DNA of 64,000 nucleotides from Edaphocola flava (lineage in GTDB: Bacteria > Bacteroidota > Bacteroidia > Chitinophagales > Chitinophagaceae): positions 62,001 through 126,000 of the forward strand of contig NZ_SAIQ01000003.1 of assembly GCF_004118155.1 (NCBI RefSeq). Reading direction: 5' to 3'. Under the pieces are notes generated by a model that did not search any database, had not been told where the DNA came from, and worked only from the letters and a program-made list of their open reading frames with translations. The translations under genes were made by a program, and so were the position numbers. Below, in pieces: positions 1 to 8,089 of the stretch (position 1 is the stretch's first letter; every line of letters starts with the position of its first letter).

Positions 1-178
1 CAATCTTGACCAGCAAGACCAGTAAGGACTGGTAACTATTGTGATCACTATCATTTGAAGCATCGACCGGGTATACATAACGATAAGTCAGCCATGCCAG
101 CAAACCGATCAGGAATATATTAAACCGGACCGGACTGTGGGTGAGTATAAACCTTATTTTAAGGAGCAGCTGCTTCAA
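1..178 (-). CDS. Partial membrane-protein ORF at the window edge
   Basis: An open minus-strand frame begins just after the TrmH-like gene stop and runs off the left edge. It reads as a basic start (LLKQLLLKIRF) followed by a hydrophobic segment (FNIFLIGLLAWLTY) and a polar loop, like the N-terminus of a membrane protein. No ATG is present in frame. The first usable start is TTG at 178, so the true start is uncertain. No family is recognised. It lies 10 bases downstream of the TrmH-like gene and could share its transcript. Confidence 0.35.
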   Translation of the reverse strand, partial: MKQLLLKIRFILTHSPVRFNIFLIGLLAWLTYRYVYPVDASNDSDHNSYQSLLVLLVKI

Positions 179-188
179 AAGCGGATTT

Positions 189-722
189 TTATTGATTAAA
201 GGTACGAATCAGTTCCCAAACTATGATTCCTACTGAAACGGAGATATTCAGTGAGTGCTTGGCTCCGAATTGCGGAATCTCCACCACCTGATCACAAAGT
301 GCCAGTGCATCATTGCTTACGCCCTCAACCTCATTACCAAATATAACGGCAATTTTCTCTGTGGGATTATATTGTATCGTTTCCAGGGAGATGCTGTTAT
401 GTACCTGCTCTGCGGCTATAATGCGGTACCCGTCTGCTTTAAGCTTTTCCAGTACCGGAACAATGTTTTTTTCATACTGCCAGTGTACAGTCTCTGTTGC
501 ACCCAATGCGGTTTTATGAATTTCACGATGCGGAGGGCTGGGGGTGTACCCGCAGAGCACGATCGATTCCAGGCCGAAACTATCTGCCGTACGGAAAACC
601 GAGCCCACATTATGCATGCTGCGTACGCTATCCAGTACTATAGTGAGGGGAAAAGTATGTGCTGCTTTGGCATCGGCAACGCTGAGGCGCTGCAATTCAT
701 TCATTTCTTTTTTACGGAACAT
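189..722 (-). CDS. TrmH/SpoU-family RNA 2'-O-methyltransferase
   Basis: The product is a SPOUT-class methyltransferase that would transfer a methyl group from SAM to a ribose 2'-OH in tRNA or rRNA; the target cannot be told from sequence. From the chosen ATG it is 177 residues. It carries the three SpoU motifs: NVGSVFRTADSFG (about 38-50), FGNEVEGV (about 128-135) and SLNISVSVGI (about 157-166), which form the knotted SAM site. There is no N-terminal substrate-binding domain, so it is a minimal SpoU protein. The frame is open to 752, but the start at MFRKKEMNEL fits the usual length of the family; MTSP at 734 is an alternative. Confidence 0.85.
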   Translation of the reverse strand: MFRKKEMNELQRLSVADAKAAHTFPLTIVLDSVRSMHNVGSVFRTADSFGLESIVLCGYTPSPPHREIHKTALGATETVHWQYEKNIVPVLEKLKADGYRIIAAEQVHNSISLETIQYNPTEKIAVIFGNEVEGVSNDALALCDQVVEIPQFGAKHSLNISVSVGIIVWELIRTFNQ

Positions 723-783
723 TGGAGATGTCATAAGATTGCAAAATAACAAAATGTTGGTGTCCGGCTAATGGTTTTTTGTA

Positions 784-791
784 TAATTTTG
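784..791 (+). promoter_or_regulatory. -7 box upstream of clpS
   Basis: TAATTTTG matches the Bacteroidota -7 consensus TAnnTTTG and lies 30 bases before the clpS ATG. No convincing -33 TTTG box was seen at the usual distance. Confidence 0.45.
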
Positions 792-821
792 CCAGACATT
801 TAATTCTATATTAATATAAGT

Positions 822-1139
822 ATGTATCCTGATATGATGAATATGTCGCCGTACAGCACCGTGGCGCATACACAAATTGATATTGACACCGATGTACTGG
901 TAGCTGAAGAGACCGGGCTGATCCAGAGCCTTATCGTGTGGAATGATGAAGTAAATACCTTTGACTGGGTGATAGAATCGCTGGTAGATATTTGCAATCA
1001 TACCCCTGAAAGTGCAGAACAATGTGCACTGATTGTACATTTCAGCGGCAAATACGCCGTAAAAAAAGGAGACTTCGACACCTTAAAACCAATGTGCGAA
1101 GCACTGCTGGACAGAGGGATTTCAGCCACTATAGGCTAA
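822..1139 (+). CDS. clpS: ClpS, adaptor for the Clp protease
   Basis: ClpS delivers N-degron substrates to the ClpA/ClpC AAA+ unfoldase in the cytoplasm. The 105-residue product has the family core: WNDEVNTFDWV (about 40-50) provides the N-degron-pocket asparagine-aspartate, followed by helix VIESLVDICNH and the segment ALIVHFSGKYAVKKGDF (from about 69), which matches the A-x-x-V-H-x-x-G-K pattern known in ClpS. The first 30 residues are a variable tail. The stop codon overlaps the stop of the convergent thioesterase gene by three to four bases, so there is no terminator between them. The -7 box at 784 supports this start. Confidence 0.88.
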   Translation: MYPDMMNMSPYSTVAHTQIDIDTDVLVAEETGLIQSLIVWNDEVNTFDWVIESLVDICNHTPESAEQCALIVHFSGKYAVKKGDFDTLKPMCEALLDRGISATIG

Positions 1140-1579
1140 ACCATACTGTATTGCATAGAGGTTGAACTCAGGTTGCTGGTCGCTTTGGCCAGCAGGGTAT
1201 TGTTTTCAAAATGATGTACCCTTACCTCTACATGCATGATCTTTTTACCCATACGAATCACTTCTGCCGTGGCTTTCAAACGTTCACCATTTTTAATAGC
1301 GTACAGGAAGTCTACATTCAGATTGATGCTGGTATAGTGCGTTTCAGCCTCCATTGATAATACTGCAAAGCCGATCACTTCATCAATCACCAGGCTCATC
1401 ATGCCACCGTGGATATTCCCGTAAGGATTACACATCTCCGGTCTCACCAGCATAGACACTACTGCTTTATTCTTTTCTATCGCTTCCATACGCACATTCA
1501 GCCAGCTGCCCGCAGGCGATGGGGTATTATTCAATTCCTGTCCGATGAGCGATTGTAATAAAGAAAGAGACAATTTCAT
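1136..1579 (-). CDS. PaaI-like hotdog-fold acyl-CoA thioesterase
   Basis: This is a 147-residue single-domain hotdog protein. The signature GNIHGGMMSLVIDE (about 54-67) contains the HGG turn and the acidic residue used for thioester hydrolysis in PaaI/YbgC-type enzymes. The acyl-CoA substrate is not predictable. The frame extends upstream to a TTG at 1600, but a TAnnTTTG box on this strand lies at 1598-1605, so the ATG at 1579 is the better start. The 3' end overlaps the end of clpS on the other strand. Confidence 0.82.
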   Translation of the reverse strand: MKLSLSLLQSLIGQELNNTPSPAGSWLNVRMEAIEKNKAVVSMLVRPEMCNPYGNIHGGMMSLVIDEVIGFAVLSMEAETHYTSINLNVDFLYAIKNGERLKATAEVIRMGKKIMHVEVRVHHFENNTLLAKATSNLSSTSMQYSMV

Positions 1580-1597
1580 ATCCGTATTTTGAGGGCA

Positions 1598-1605
1598 CAA
1601 AAGTA
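1598..1605 (-). promoter_or_regulatory. -7 box of the thioesterase gene
   Basis: The minus strand reads TACTTTTG, an exact TAnnTTTG match, 19 bases before the ATG at 1579. Transcription would start near 1592. Confidence 0.5.
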
Positions 1606-1640
1606 ACAGAATTTTACAGATCTAATCTCACAAATTGTGT

Positions 1641-1648
1641 TAAGTTTG
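1641..1648 (+). promoter_or_regulatory. -7 box of oxyR
   Basis: TAAGTTTG is an exact TAnnTTTG match 24 bases before the oxyR ATG. It lies back to back with the thioesterase promoter. No clear -33 box was seen. LysR-family regulators often bind their own divergent promoter region; that is inference here. Confidence 0.45.
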
Positions 1649-1672
1649 TAGATAGATGTAATTGAAGACCTT

Positions 1673-2629
1673 ATGACATTAACTCAACTAGAATACGTAG
1701 TAGCCGTAGCCACTTATAAAAGTTTCGTTGCTGCTGCGGAAAAGTGTTTTGTAACACAGCCTACCTTAAGCATGCAAATTCATAAGCTGGAAGAAGAATT
1801 CGGCGTAAAGATATTTGACCGCAATAAACATCCGATTGCAGCGACTGAAATCGGTGCACAGATCGTTGCACAGGCCAAAAATATCCTGGCAGAATCGGCT
1901 AAGATCAGCCAACTGATCCAGCAAAGCCAGAGTGAGGTTAACGGTGTATTCAAACTGGCGGTTATCCCTACCATTTCTCCTTATATACTGCCTAAATTTT
2001 TAGCAGCTTACGCAGAAAAATACCCGAAGATAAAACTGGTGGTTACCGAAATGCAGACCGAAGATATTATTGCCGGACTGGCCGCAGATGAACTTGATGC
2101 CGGTTTACTGAGCACCCCGCTGGAGAATAATAATATCAAAGAATATCCCTTATTCTTCGAGCCATTGGTGGCGTATTTTGCAGAAGGTGGTGAGCCTTTA
2201 CAGAAGAGAATGGTGAATCCTAAAGACATTGACCTGAACAACATCTGGTTGCTGAATGAAGGGAACTGCCTGCGCAACCAGGTACTGAATTTATGTTCAG
2301 AAAACATCATGAAACTACAGGACGAAAAGCCGTACAGCTTCGAATCAGGTAATGTAGATATGCTGCGTAAAATGGTGGATATGAACGGCGGTGTAACGGT
2401 TCTTCCAGAACTGGCAACCTTTGACTTTAATGAAGATGCACAGGAACGCATTCGCTACTTTGAAACCCCGGAGCCGGTAAGAGAAATTTCACTGGTGACC
2501 AATAATCACTTCGTGAAACTTGCGGTACTGCAAACGATCATTGATGAGATACTGGAAATGGTACCGGAGAAAATGAAGGTGCAGAAATCGGACCGTAAAG
2601 TACTGCGCATACAAACAGCAAAATTGTAA
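1673..2629 (+). CDS. oxyR: OxyR-type LysR peroxide sensor
   Basis: A 318-residue LysR-family regulator. The N-terminal winged helix-turn-helix (about 1-60, TQLEYVVAVATYKSFVAAA and TQPTLSMQIHKLEEEFG) is followed by a linker helix and a periplasmic-binding-protein-like effector domain (about 92-300). What makes it OxyR rather than a generic LysR is the redox pair: EGNCLRNQVLNLCSE places cysteines at residues 199 and 208 with eight residues between them. These are the same spacing and numbers as the disulfide-forming C199/C208 of E. coli OxyR. It should sense hydrogen peroxide and activate catalase, peroxidase and Dps genes, none of which are in this window. Confidence 0.88.
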   Translation: MTLTQLEYVVAVATYKSFVAAAEKCFVTQPTLSMQIHKLEEEFGVKIFDRNKHPIAATEIGAQIVAQAKNILAESAKISQLIQQSQSEVNGVFKLAVIPTISPYILPKFLAAYAEKYPKIKLVVTEMQTEDIIAGLAADELDAGLLSTPLENNNIKEYPLFFEPLVAYFAEGGEPLQKRMVNPKDIDLNNIWLLNEGNCLRNQVLNLCSENIMKLQDEKPYSFESGNVDMLRKMVDMNGGVTVLPELATFDFNEDAQERIRYFETPEPVREISLVTNNHFVKLAVLQTIIDEILEMVPEKMKVQKSDRKVLRIQTAKL

Positions 2630-2716
2630 TACATCTTTTATATATAAGAAACTGAGTATCCGCTTAAAGGAAACAAAGTCTAGTATTATGATTTAAGTAT
2701 CCTATATATCTTTTGG

Positions 2717-2949
2717 TACCTTTTGCCTTGATGCAAAAGGTACCGCCAAAAAATCAAGGCTGTATAAATCCCTGGCTAAAAATCAATGTGTCGGTCGGTC
2801 GCAAACCAGACTCACTTCGTTCAGACAGTGGTTTCCGACTTTATCGACCGAGCCAATGATTTTCTTGACGCCGGATTTATAAGGCCGTTCTAAGCGGTCT
2901 GTACTGTACGGATCGCTTATTATTTTCATCACAGCGATAACCATTTTGG
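2717..2949 (+). repeat. 233-bp dispersed intergenic repeat, copy A
   Basis: This stretch matches 19636-19868 without gaps over 233 bases, with about 24 mismatches counted by eye. The first 78 or so bases are identical. It occupies the gap of about 560 bases between oxyR and the convergent lipoprotein gene. Inside are two competing hairpins: GGTACCTTTTGC/GCAAAAGGTACC (2715-2726 with 2733-2744) and GCCTTGAT/ATCAAGGC (2725-2732 with 2753-2760). A second paired region follows (AAACCA/TGGTTT inside CGGTC/GACCG). The minus strand holds a 131-codon open frame that looks incidental. The function is unknown; a structured RNA, a terminator or a REP-like element are all possible. Confidence 0.8.
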
Positions 2950-3130
2950 AGTGGAGCTGCGATCGTTGAGCATCGAACGGATCACACGTTAAGCTCAGAC
3001 GATCAATGCACGCAACGGTACAAAATGGTGGTGCCCCGCAATCGCCTTGATGAAAACAAAGGCATTTTTGGTCCTTTTGTTGCCGGACAAAAGGACGGAC
3101 AAGATAGGTTACTACATGCGGATAGTCAGA

Positions 3131-3173
3131 TATAAGAATATGGCCTGCTGGATCAGCAGGCCATATTCTTATA
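3131..3173 (-). terminator. Hairpin downstream of the DUF6799 lipoprotein gene
   Basis: A perfect 20-bp inverted repeat with a 3-base loop, 16 bases after the stop codon of the minus-strand lipoprotein gene. The run of T after it is weak, so it may act mainly as an mRNA 3'-end stabiliser. Confidence 0.7.
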
Positions 3174-3188
3174 ATCATTTAATAATAT

Positions 3189-3674
3189 TTAGCGAGTAGT
3201 ATCACGAATCTTGTCTCTTACATCGCGAATGGCCTCTTTGGTATTATCAACAGCTTTTTGAGTACCCTCTTTAATATCCTTCGCCGCTTCTTTTGTAGCA
3301 TCCTTAGTCGCATCCCAGGCATTTTCTACAGCAGCACCGGCCTTGTCGAAGAATGCACCAGTACGGCTTAATGTATATCCCTCATCAAGGACTACCATTC
3401 TGCCTTCTTTTTTCACTTCTCCACGCTGCGTCACCACAGTACCGTCAGCCAGAATGATCTCGCCGGTAACCGGTACCCATTGACCGTTTTCATATACCAC
3501 AACGACACCACCTTTGCGCATAATATCACCTTCCGTTACTGTATAAGGCGTAGATACAGGAGGGGTAGTACTAGACATCGGATCATTCTTCATATCTGTA
3601 GTACTTGTTTCTGCAGTGTTTTTACAAGCAGTTAATGACGCTGCAACTGCGCAGATTAAGATTACTTTTTTCAT
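3189..3674 (-). CDS. DUF6799-type lipoprotein with a charged helical tail
   Basis: A 161-residue exported lipoprotein. The signal peptide ends in the lipobox LTAC with the lipidated cysteine at residue 17. A Thr/Ser/Pro-rich linker follows. Residues about 43-105 form a repeat-like beta domain (YTVTEGDIMRKGGVVVVYENG, then ILADGTVVTQRGEVKKEGR) that I recognise as the DUF6799 pattern. The last 50 residues are amphipathic and built from irregular 11-mers (WDATKDATKEAAKDIKEGT), similar to LEA proteins. No enzymatic function is suggested. It stands alone between the repeat region and a START-like gene. Confidence 0.75.
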   Translation of the reverse strand: MKKVILICAVAASLTACKNTAETSTTDMKNDPMSSTTPPVSTPYTVTEGDIMRKGGVVVVYENGQWVPVTGEIILADGTVVTQRGEVKKEGRMVVLDEGYTLSRTGAFFDKAGAAVENAWDATKDATKEAAKDIKEGTQKAVDNTKEAIRDVRDKIRDTTR

Positions 3675-3787
3675 GTTTGTCTGATTTTAATGATCAAATA
3701 GTCAACCAATGGTTAATCTGTTTCCACTTTAAAAGTAAGCCCAATTTCGACGCCTCGCAGGAAATTTGTATTAATTTAACGACTGTA

Positions 3788-4177
3788 TCAGCCGCGTTCA
3801 TCAAGATAAAACTCGATCAGAGAAGCAATGTACGGGTCTTCCCATCCCTCCGAAATATCCTCATATGCCTCATCGGGAATATTAGTATGCCGCAGTTCCA
3901 GTGAGGTGCCTTTTTTATCTTCATGCAGTTTTATAGTCGCAATCGACGCTTCTTCCTGCTCTCCGAAATACCATTCCTGTACTATTTTCTTACCCGGTTC
4001 CAGTTCCAGGAAACGGCCCACAATCGCCCCGTCCCACATAGAGAACTCGCCGTCGACTACAGCATTCATTTCCGTTTCTGCACCCGTCCAAAGGGCTACA
4101 GTTTCCTCGCGGGTCAGCGCCAGGTATACTTCTTCGGGGCTGGCCGGTATGATAAAATATTTCTTAAAATCCTGCAT
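3788..4177 (-). CDS. START-like/SRPBCC (AHSA1-type) protein
   Basis: A 129-residue protein with the Bet v1-like helix-grip pattern: FKKYFIIPASPEEVYLALTREETVALWTG, then a beta-sheet run, and IPDEAYEDISEGWEDPYI before the long C-terminal helix. This is close to the Activator of Hsp90 ATPase homologue (AHSA1) group. The ligand and role are unknown. It is a single gene with a TAnnTTTG box 16 bases upstream. Confidence 0.75.
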   Translation of the reverse strand: MQDFKKYFIIPASPEEVYLALTREETVALWTGAETEMNAVVDGEFSMWDGAIVGRFLELEPGKKIVQEWYFGEQEEASIATIKLHEDKKGTSLELRHTNIPDEAYEDISEGWEDPYIASLIEFYLDERG

Positions 4178-4192
4178 ATGTCAATTTTGTTA

Positions 4193-4200
4193 CAAAAGTA
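4193..4200 (-). promoter_or_regulatory. -7 box of the START-like gene
   Basis: The minus strand reads TACTTTTG, an exact TAnnTTTG match. Transcription would begin about 9 bases before the ATG at 4177. Confidence 0.45.
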
Positions 4201-4233
4201 AAGGTTCTTCATGGAATAAGACCGGAAGCACCT

Positions 4234-4276
4234 ATAAATAATAAAGCCGGAATATAGTTCCGGCTTTATTATTTAT
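4234..4276 (-). terminator. Terminator after tatC
   Basis: A perfect 19-bp stem (ATAAATAATAAAGCCGGAA and its complement) with loop TATAG, 16 bases after the tatC stop. Confidence 0.85.
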
Positions 4277-4291
4277 AATATCGATTAGCGC

Positions 4292-5152
4292 TTACCAGGG
4301 TAAGGTTTCTTTCGCTTTCTTTTCTCTTTCTTTAGTCAGACGGGCGCTGATATTGATACTCACCTCATACAGCAATACCAGTGGTATCGCTACCAGGAAG
4401 ATACTGAACCAGTCCGGAGGAGTAATAATAGCTGCCAGTACCATAATGATCACAATCGCGTAGCGACGATTATCGCGCATCAGTTTTGGTGTTAAGATAC
4501 CGATCTTAGCCAGGATATACACCAGGATTGGCAGTTCAAATACAATACCCATACCAAATACCAGGTCACTCATTGTGTCGTAGTAGTTAGAAATCGTAAT
4601 AATATTATCAAACTGCGGACTGAGCTTATACGTGGCAAAGAAATTAATCGTAAACGGTGCAATGATGAAGTAGGAGAACAGTACGCCCAAAAGGAATAAG
4701 CTACTGGCCCAGAACACGATACCGCGGGTATGTTTCAGCTCATTTTCGGTCAGTGCCGGACGGGCAAATTTCCAGAACTCCCAGAACACATACGGGAATG
4801 CAGCAATAAAGCCGATCATAAAACTGGAAGAGAAGCTCATCATAAACTGGCCGCTCAATTCCGTATTCTGAAACTGAACCGTGATCGGTTCCATACATAA
4901 GGCATCAACATGCAGCAGTTTGCCCAGGGAGCAAAACCACTTATAGGCAATAAAGTCCTTATTTGCTGGTCCCAGGATCACATATTGGAATACCCACTCA
5001 ATATTGAAAAATACAAATATGGAGGCAATAATAATGGCAATGAATGCACGTACAATATGCCATCTCAATGCTTCGATATGGTCCATAAAAACCATCTCGC
5101 CATTGGGATTGCCCGTGGCACGTTTTGCGAGAAATTTATCTAAAATACTCAA
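4292..5152 (-). CDS. tatC: TatC, twin-arginine translocase receptor subunit
   Basis: TatC is the multispanning membrane subunit that binds twin-arginine signal peptides and recruits TatA to export folded proteins. The 286-residue product opens with a cytoplasmic segment GEMVFMDHIEALRWH (about 19-32), the expected signal-peptide site near the conserved glutamate. Six hydrophobic segments follow (about 34-52, 105-125, 147-170, 197-216, 231-245, 250-265). The diagnostic FGMGIVFELPI (about 199-209) is present. It starts 19 bases after rpiB and probably shares its transcript. tatA is not in the window. Confidence 0.93.
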   Translation of the reverse strand: MSILDKFLAKRATGNPNGEMVFMDHIEALRWHIVRAFIAIIIASIFVFFNIEWVFQYVILGPANKDFIAYKWFCSLGKLLHVDALCMEPITVQFQNTELSGQFMMSFSSSFMIGFIAAFPYVFWEFWKFARPALTENELKHTRGIVFWASSLFLLGVLFSYFIIAPFTINFFATYKLSPQFDNIITISNYYDTMSDLVFGMGIVFELPILVYILAKIGILTPKLMRDNRRYAIVIIMVLAAIITPPDWFSIFLVAIPLVLLYEVSINISARLTKEREKKAKETLPW

Positions 5153-5171
5153 CGAATCTTAATTTATGCAA

Positions 5172-5624
5172 TTACAGGCTGATCTTTTCGGCTCTTTTTT
5201 CATGACGTCCTCCTTCGAAATCTGTAGAAAGGAAGATCTGTGTCATCGCCTGTGCGGTTTCGTAAGAAACAAAGCGTTCCGGCATACATAATACATTAGC
5301 ATTATTATGTTGTCTCGCCAGACCTGCCAGTTCTTCATTCCAGCACAGTGCTGCACGAATACCATTGTGCTTATTTGCTGTCATACAAACGCCATTACCA
5401 CTACCGCAGATCAGGATACCAGCTGTAGCCGCTCCGCTTTCTACCATTTCCGCTACAGGGTGTGCATAGTCAGGATAGTCAGTACTATCGGTAGAGTAGG
5501 TGCCTTTATCTTCTACGGTCCAGCCGTTTTCGATCAGGTAAGCCTTGATCTTTTCTTTGTATGCAAATCCGGCGTGGTCGCAGCCGATAGCTAATGGTAA
5601 CGATTTATCGAATGTGTGTGTCAT
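5172..5624 (-). CDS. rpiB: Ribose-5-phosphate isomerase B
   Basis: RpiB interconverts ribose 5-phosphate and ribulose 5-phosphate in the pentose phosphate pathway. The 150-residue product has the family length. The N-terminal IGCDHAGFAYK (about 13-23) and CGSGNGVCMTANK (from about 73) are the phosphate and catalytic motifs; C73 corresponds to the active-site cysteine of E. coli RpiB. It is the first gene of a likely two-gene unit with tatC. A TAATTTTG box lies 9-16 bases upstream. Confidence 0.92.
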   Translation of the reverse strand: MTHTFDKSLPLAIGCDHAGFAYKEKIKAYLIENGWTVEDKGTYSTDSTDYPDYAHPVAEMVESGAATAGILICGSGNGVCMTANKHNGIRAALCWNEELAGLARQHNNANVLCMPERFVSYETAQAMTQIFLSTDFEGGRHEKRAEKISL

Positions 5625-5632
5625 AAGGATTG

Positions 5633-5640
5633 CAAAATTA
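5633..5640 (-). promoter_or_regulatory. -7 box of rpiB-tatC
   Basis: The minus strand reads TAATTTTG (exact TAnnTTTG) close to the rpiB start, implying a very short leader. Confidence 0.4.
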
Positions 5641-5668
5641 ACGATTAATCAATTGTGAACAGCATAAA

Positions 5669-5696
5669 AAAGGTGCAAACTCTTGTTTACACCTTT
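5669..5696 (-). terminator. Terminator after pdhB
   Basis: A stem AAAGGTG-x-AAAC with complement, loop TCTT, followed on the minus strand by a T run. It lies about 18 bases after the pdhB stop. Confidence 0.8.
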
Positions 5697-5713
5697 AAAA
5701 TTATGTTTAAAAT

Positions 5714-6697
5714 TTATTTTTTAATGTACATGGCTTCTTTTACCATTTTCACCGTACGGGCTACATCCGGCAGATATGCAGCCACCAGATTCGGTGCGTA
5801 GTGCATATTAGTATCTGCAGAACACAGGCGCAGTACCGGTGCATCCAGGTAATCGAATGCATCTTTCTGTACGCGGTATGCAATCTCGGAAGATACAGAA
5901 GCAAATGGCCATTGTTCTTCAACGATCACACAACGGTTTGTTTTCTTTACAGAATTCAGGATTGTTTCATGATCTAAAGGACGGATCGTACGCAGGTCAA
6001 TCACCTCGGCACTGATACCTTCTTTAGCCAGTTCTTCAGCAGCACCCAGTGCTACTTTCATCATTTTATTATAAGAAATGAGGGTCACATCAGTACCTTC
6101 TCTTGCGATGCGGGCTTTACCGATCGGGATCAGGTATTCTTCTTCCGGTACTTCACCCAGGTCACCATACATTACCTCAGATTCCATGAAAACAACCGGA
6201 TCATCGTCGCGGATAGCCGATTTCAATAATCCTTTTGCATCGTAAGGGTTGGATACTGAAATTACTTTCAGACCAGGAATATTAGCATACCAGCTTTCGA
6301 ATGCCTGAGAGTGCTGTGCACCCAGCTGGCCTGCAGAGCCATTTGGTCCTCTGAACACGATCGGGTTACCGAAGTGGCCACCGCTCATAGATAACATTTT
6401 AGCAGAGTGGTTCAGGATCTGATCCAATGCCAGTACAGCAAAGTTCCAGGTCATGAATTCTACTACAGGACGCAGACCATTGGTAGCAGCGCCTACTGCA
6501 ATCGCAGCAAAACCTAATTCAGCAATCGGGGTATCGATAACTCGCTTAGCGCCAAATTCATCCAACATTCCCTGACTCACCTTATATGCTCCGTTGTACT
6601 GAGCTACTTCCTCTCCCATTAAAAAAACACGTTCATCTCTGCGCATTTCTTCCTGCAATGCCTCACGTAAGGCCTGACGAAAAGCTATTTCTGGCAT
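5714..6697 (-). CDS. pdhB: Pyruvate dehydrogenase E1 component, beta subunit
   Basis: The beta chain of the thiamine-diphosphate-dependent E1 enzyme, which decarboxylates pyruvate and passes the acetyl group to E2. From the chosen ATG (MPEIAFRQALREALQEEM) it is 327 residues, the normal length. Conserved features include FLMGEEVAQYNGAYKVSQGM, the TIAELGF-like IDTPIAELGFAAIAVGAA, and the C-terminal transketolase domain with VIDLRTIRPLD and EEQWPFASVSSEIA. The frame is open 63 codons further upstream, but that part is low-complexity and overlaps the promoter region. The alpha subunit and E2 are not adjacent, which is common in this phylum. Confidence 0.92.
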   Translation of the reverse strand: MPEIAFRQALREALQEEMRRDERVFLMGEEVAQYNGAYKVSQGMLDEFGAKRVIDTPIAELGFAAIAVGAATNGLRPVVEFMTWNFAVLALDQILNHSAKMLSMSGGHFGNPIVFRGPNGSAGQLGAQHSQAFESWYANIPGLKVISVSNPYDAKGLLKSAIRDDDPVVFMESEVMYGDLGEVPEEEYLIPIGKARIAREGTDVTLISYNKMMKVALGAAEELAKEGISAEVIDLRTIRPLDHETILNSVKKTNRCVIVEEQWPFASVSSEIAYRVQKDAFDYLDAPVLRLCSADTNMHYAPNLVAAYLPDVARTVKMVKEAMYIKK

Positions 6698-6820
6698 AAT
6701 TTTAAAATTATTCTTAGTATTTGTAAAACGATTATTTTTGATAAAATTGCGGTAAAGATACAGCACATTTCTGAATGTTGTACAATAATTCAGAAAGACC
6801 TTTTTTACTCTAAATAGTTT

Positions 6821-6851
6821 TTGGCTTTTTTGGATTTTGATTGTACATTTG
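6821..6851 (+). promoter_or_regulatory. Promoter of rpsP
   Basis: TTG (6821-6823) in a T-rich stretch, 20 bases, then TACATTTG (6844-6851), an exact -7 box. The spacing fits Bacteroidota promoters. The ATG follows 40 bases later. Confidence 0.65.
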
Positions 6852-6891
6852 CAGTTCATTTTTTTGTTAAACGCAAATAATTTCAATTATT

Positions 6892-7431
6892 ATGGCAGTA
6901 AAAATCCGCCTGCAACGCCATGGGTCTAAAAAACGCCCATTTTATTTCATCGTAGCTGCTAACAGCACGTCTCCTCGTGATGGTAAATTCATCGAGAAAC
7001 TGGGTACTTATAACCCATTAACGGTACCTGCAACTATCCGTATCAATCGCGAAAGCGCTCTGGAATGGTTAAACAAAGGTGCTCAACCAACTAACACCGT
7101 ACGTCGTATCCTTTCTTTCAAAGGTGTGTTATACATGAAGCACTTAATGCGCGGTGTAGCTTTAGGTCTGTTCGACGAAACAGCTGCTAAAGATAAATTT
7201 GAAAAATGGAACGCTGAGCATGAAGTTCTGGTTGCTAACCGTGAAGAAGCTCACCGTAAACACAAAAGCGACAAACGTCACGCTACAACTCAAGAGTCTG
7301 TACGTCGCGTAGAAGAGAAAGAAGCTGCAAAAGCACAAGCTAAAGTACAAGCGGAAGCTGAAGCTACTGCAACTGAAGAAGCACCAACTGAAGCTCCTGC
7401 TGCTGAGGGTGAAACTCCAGCTGCTGAATAA
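6892..7431 (+). CDS. rpsP: 30S ribosomal protein S16
   Basis: S16 is a small-subunit assembly protein. The first ~85 residues are the S16 fold ([20 protein letters not shown], then [22 protein letters not shown]). The product is 179 residues, about twice the E. coli length, because of an Ala/Glu/Lys-rich C-terminal tail of about 80 residues; such tails are usual in Bacteroidota S16. rimM follows after a hairpin. The usual later partners trmD and rplS are not found here. Confidence 0.96.
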   Translation: MAVKIRLQRHGSKKRPFYFIVAANSTSPRDGKFIEKLGTYNPLTVPATIRINRESALEWLNKGAQPTNTVRRILSFKGVLYMKHLMRGVALGLFDETAAKDKFEKWNAEHEVLVANREEAHRKHKSDKRHATTQESVRRVEEKEAAKAQAKVQAEAEATATEEAPTEAPAAEGETPAAE

Positions 7432-7458
7432 GCTGAAAAGCACTTTCGATATTATTGT

Positions 7459-7492
7459 AAAAAAGGAAATAACCAGCGTTATTTCCTTTTTT
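7459..7492 (+). terminator. Terminator between rpsP and rimM
   Basis: A 15-bp stem AAAAAAGGAAATAAC with complement, loop CAGC, ending in a T run. It probably ends most rpsP transcripts while allowing some read-through into rimM, 22 bases on. Confidence 0.8.
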
Positions 7493-7514
7493 AATGTTGT
7501 AATTTTACCACTTT

Positions 7515-8042
7515 ATGAATGAGTACATCCAAATTGGAAAAATAACCCATACGCATGGCCTGGACGGTACCGTAATGCTGATGCATCACCTGGGAAAAAA
7601 TAAGGAATTAAAACAACTGAAGCATATCTTCATTGAGCTGAAACGGGAAAGTTATATCCCGTTTTTCATTAAAAAGATTACTGTTGGTAATGAAAAAGAA
7701 CTGTACGTAGACCTGGATGAAGTGGATACCATGGAAGCGGCAAAGGCCTTAAGTGGCAAGGCGGTCTACCTCAGTACAGAACAATATGAAAGAGTAAAAC
7801 CTAAAGACCAAGAAGTGAATTTCGTGGGCTTTGAGGTTTGGGATGAAACCTTTGGCCAGATCGGAAAGGTAGATGAACTGCTGGAGACACCGGGACAACT
7901 GCTGGCGACCATCCTTTATAAAGGTGAGCAGGAGGTGATTGTACCACTTAATGAACAAACCATAAAATCAGTAAATATAGCCACCAAAACCCTGCATCTG
8001 AACCTGCCGGAAGGATTACTGGATGTATACCTTGATGCATAG
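7515..8042 (+). CDS. rimM: Ribosome maturation factor RimM
   Basis: RimM helps process 16S rRNA and binds S19 during 30S head assembly. The 175-residue product has an N-terminal beta-barrel domain starting IQIGKITHTHGLDGTVMLM and a PRC-barrel C-domain (about 98-170, FVGFEVWDETFGQIGKVDELLETPGQ, then VIVPLNEQTIKSVN). The conserved G-KI-x-x-x-HGL-x-G motif at the start is clear. The order rpsP-rimM is conserved widely. Confidence 0.92.
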   Translation: MNEYIQIGKITHTHGLDGTVMLMHHLGKNKELKQLKHIFIELKRESYIPFFIKKITVGNEKELYVDLDEVDTMEAAKALSGKAVYLSTEQYERVKPKDQEVNFVGFEVWDETFGQIGKVDELLETPGQLLATILYKGEQEVIVPLNEQTIKSVNIATKTLHLNLPEGLLDVYLDA

Positions 8043-8089
8043 ACGCATGCGGAATGTATATTGTTTTAAAGAATTGCGATTATTAAAGT

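Noticed and set aside
2783-3178. 131-codon open frame on the minus strand
   Set aside because: It runs through the dispersed repeat and a terminator hairpin, has no recognisable domain, and its counterpart in the second copy is truncated and differs outside the repeat.
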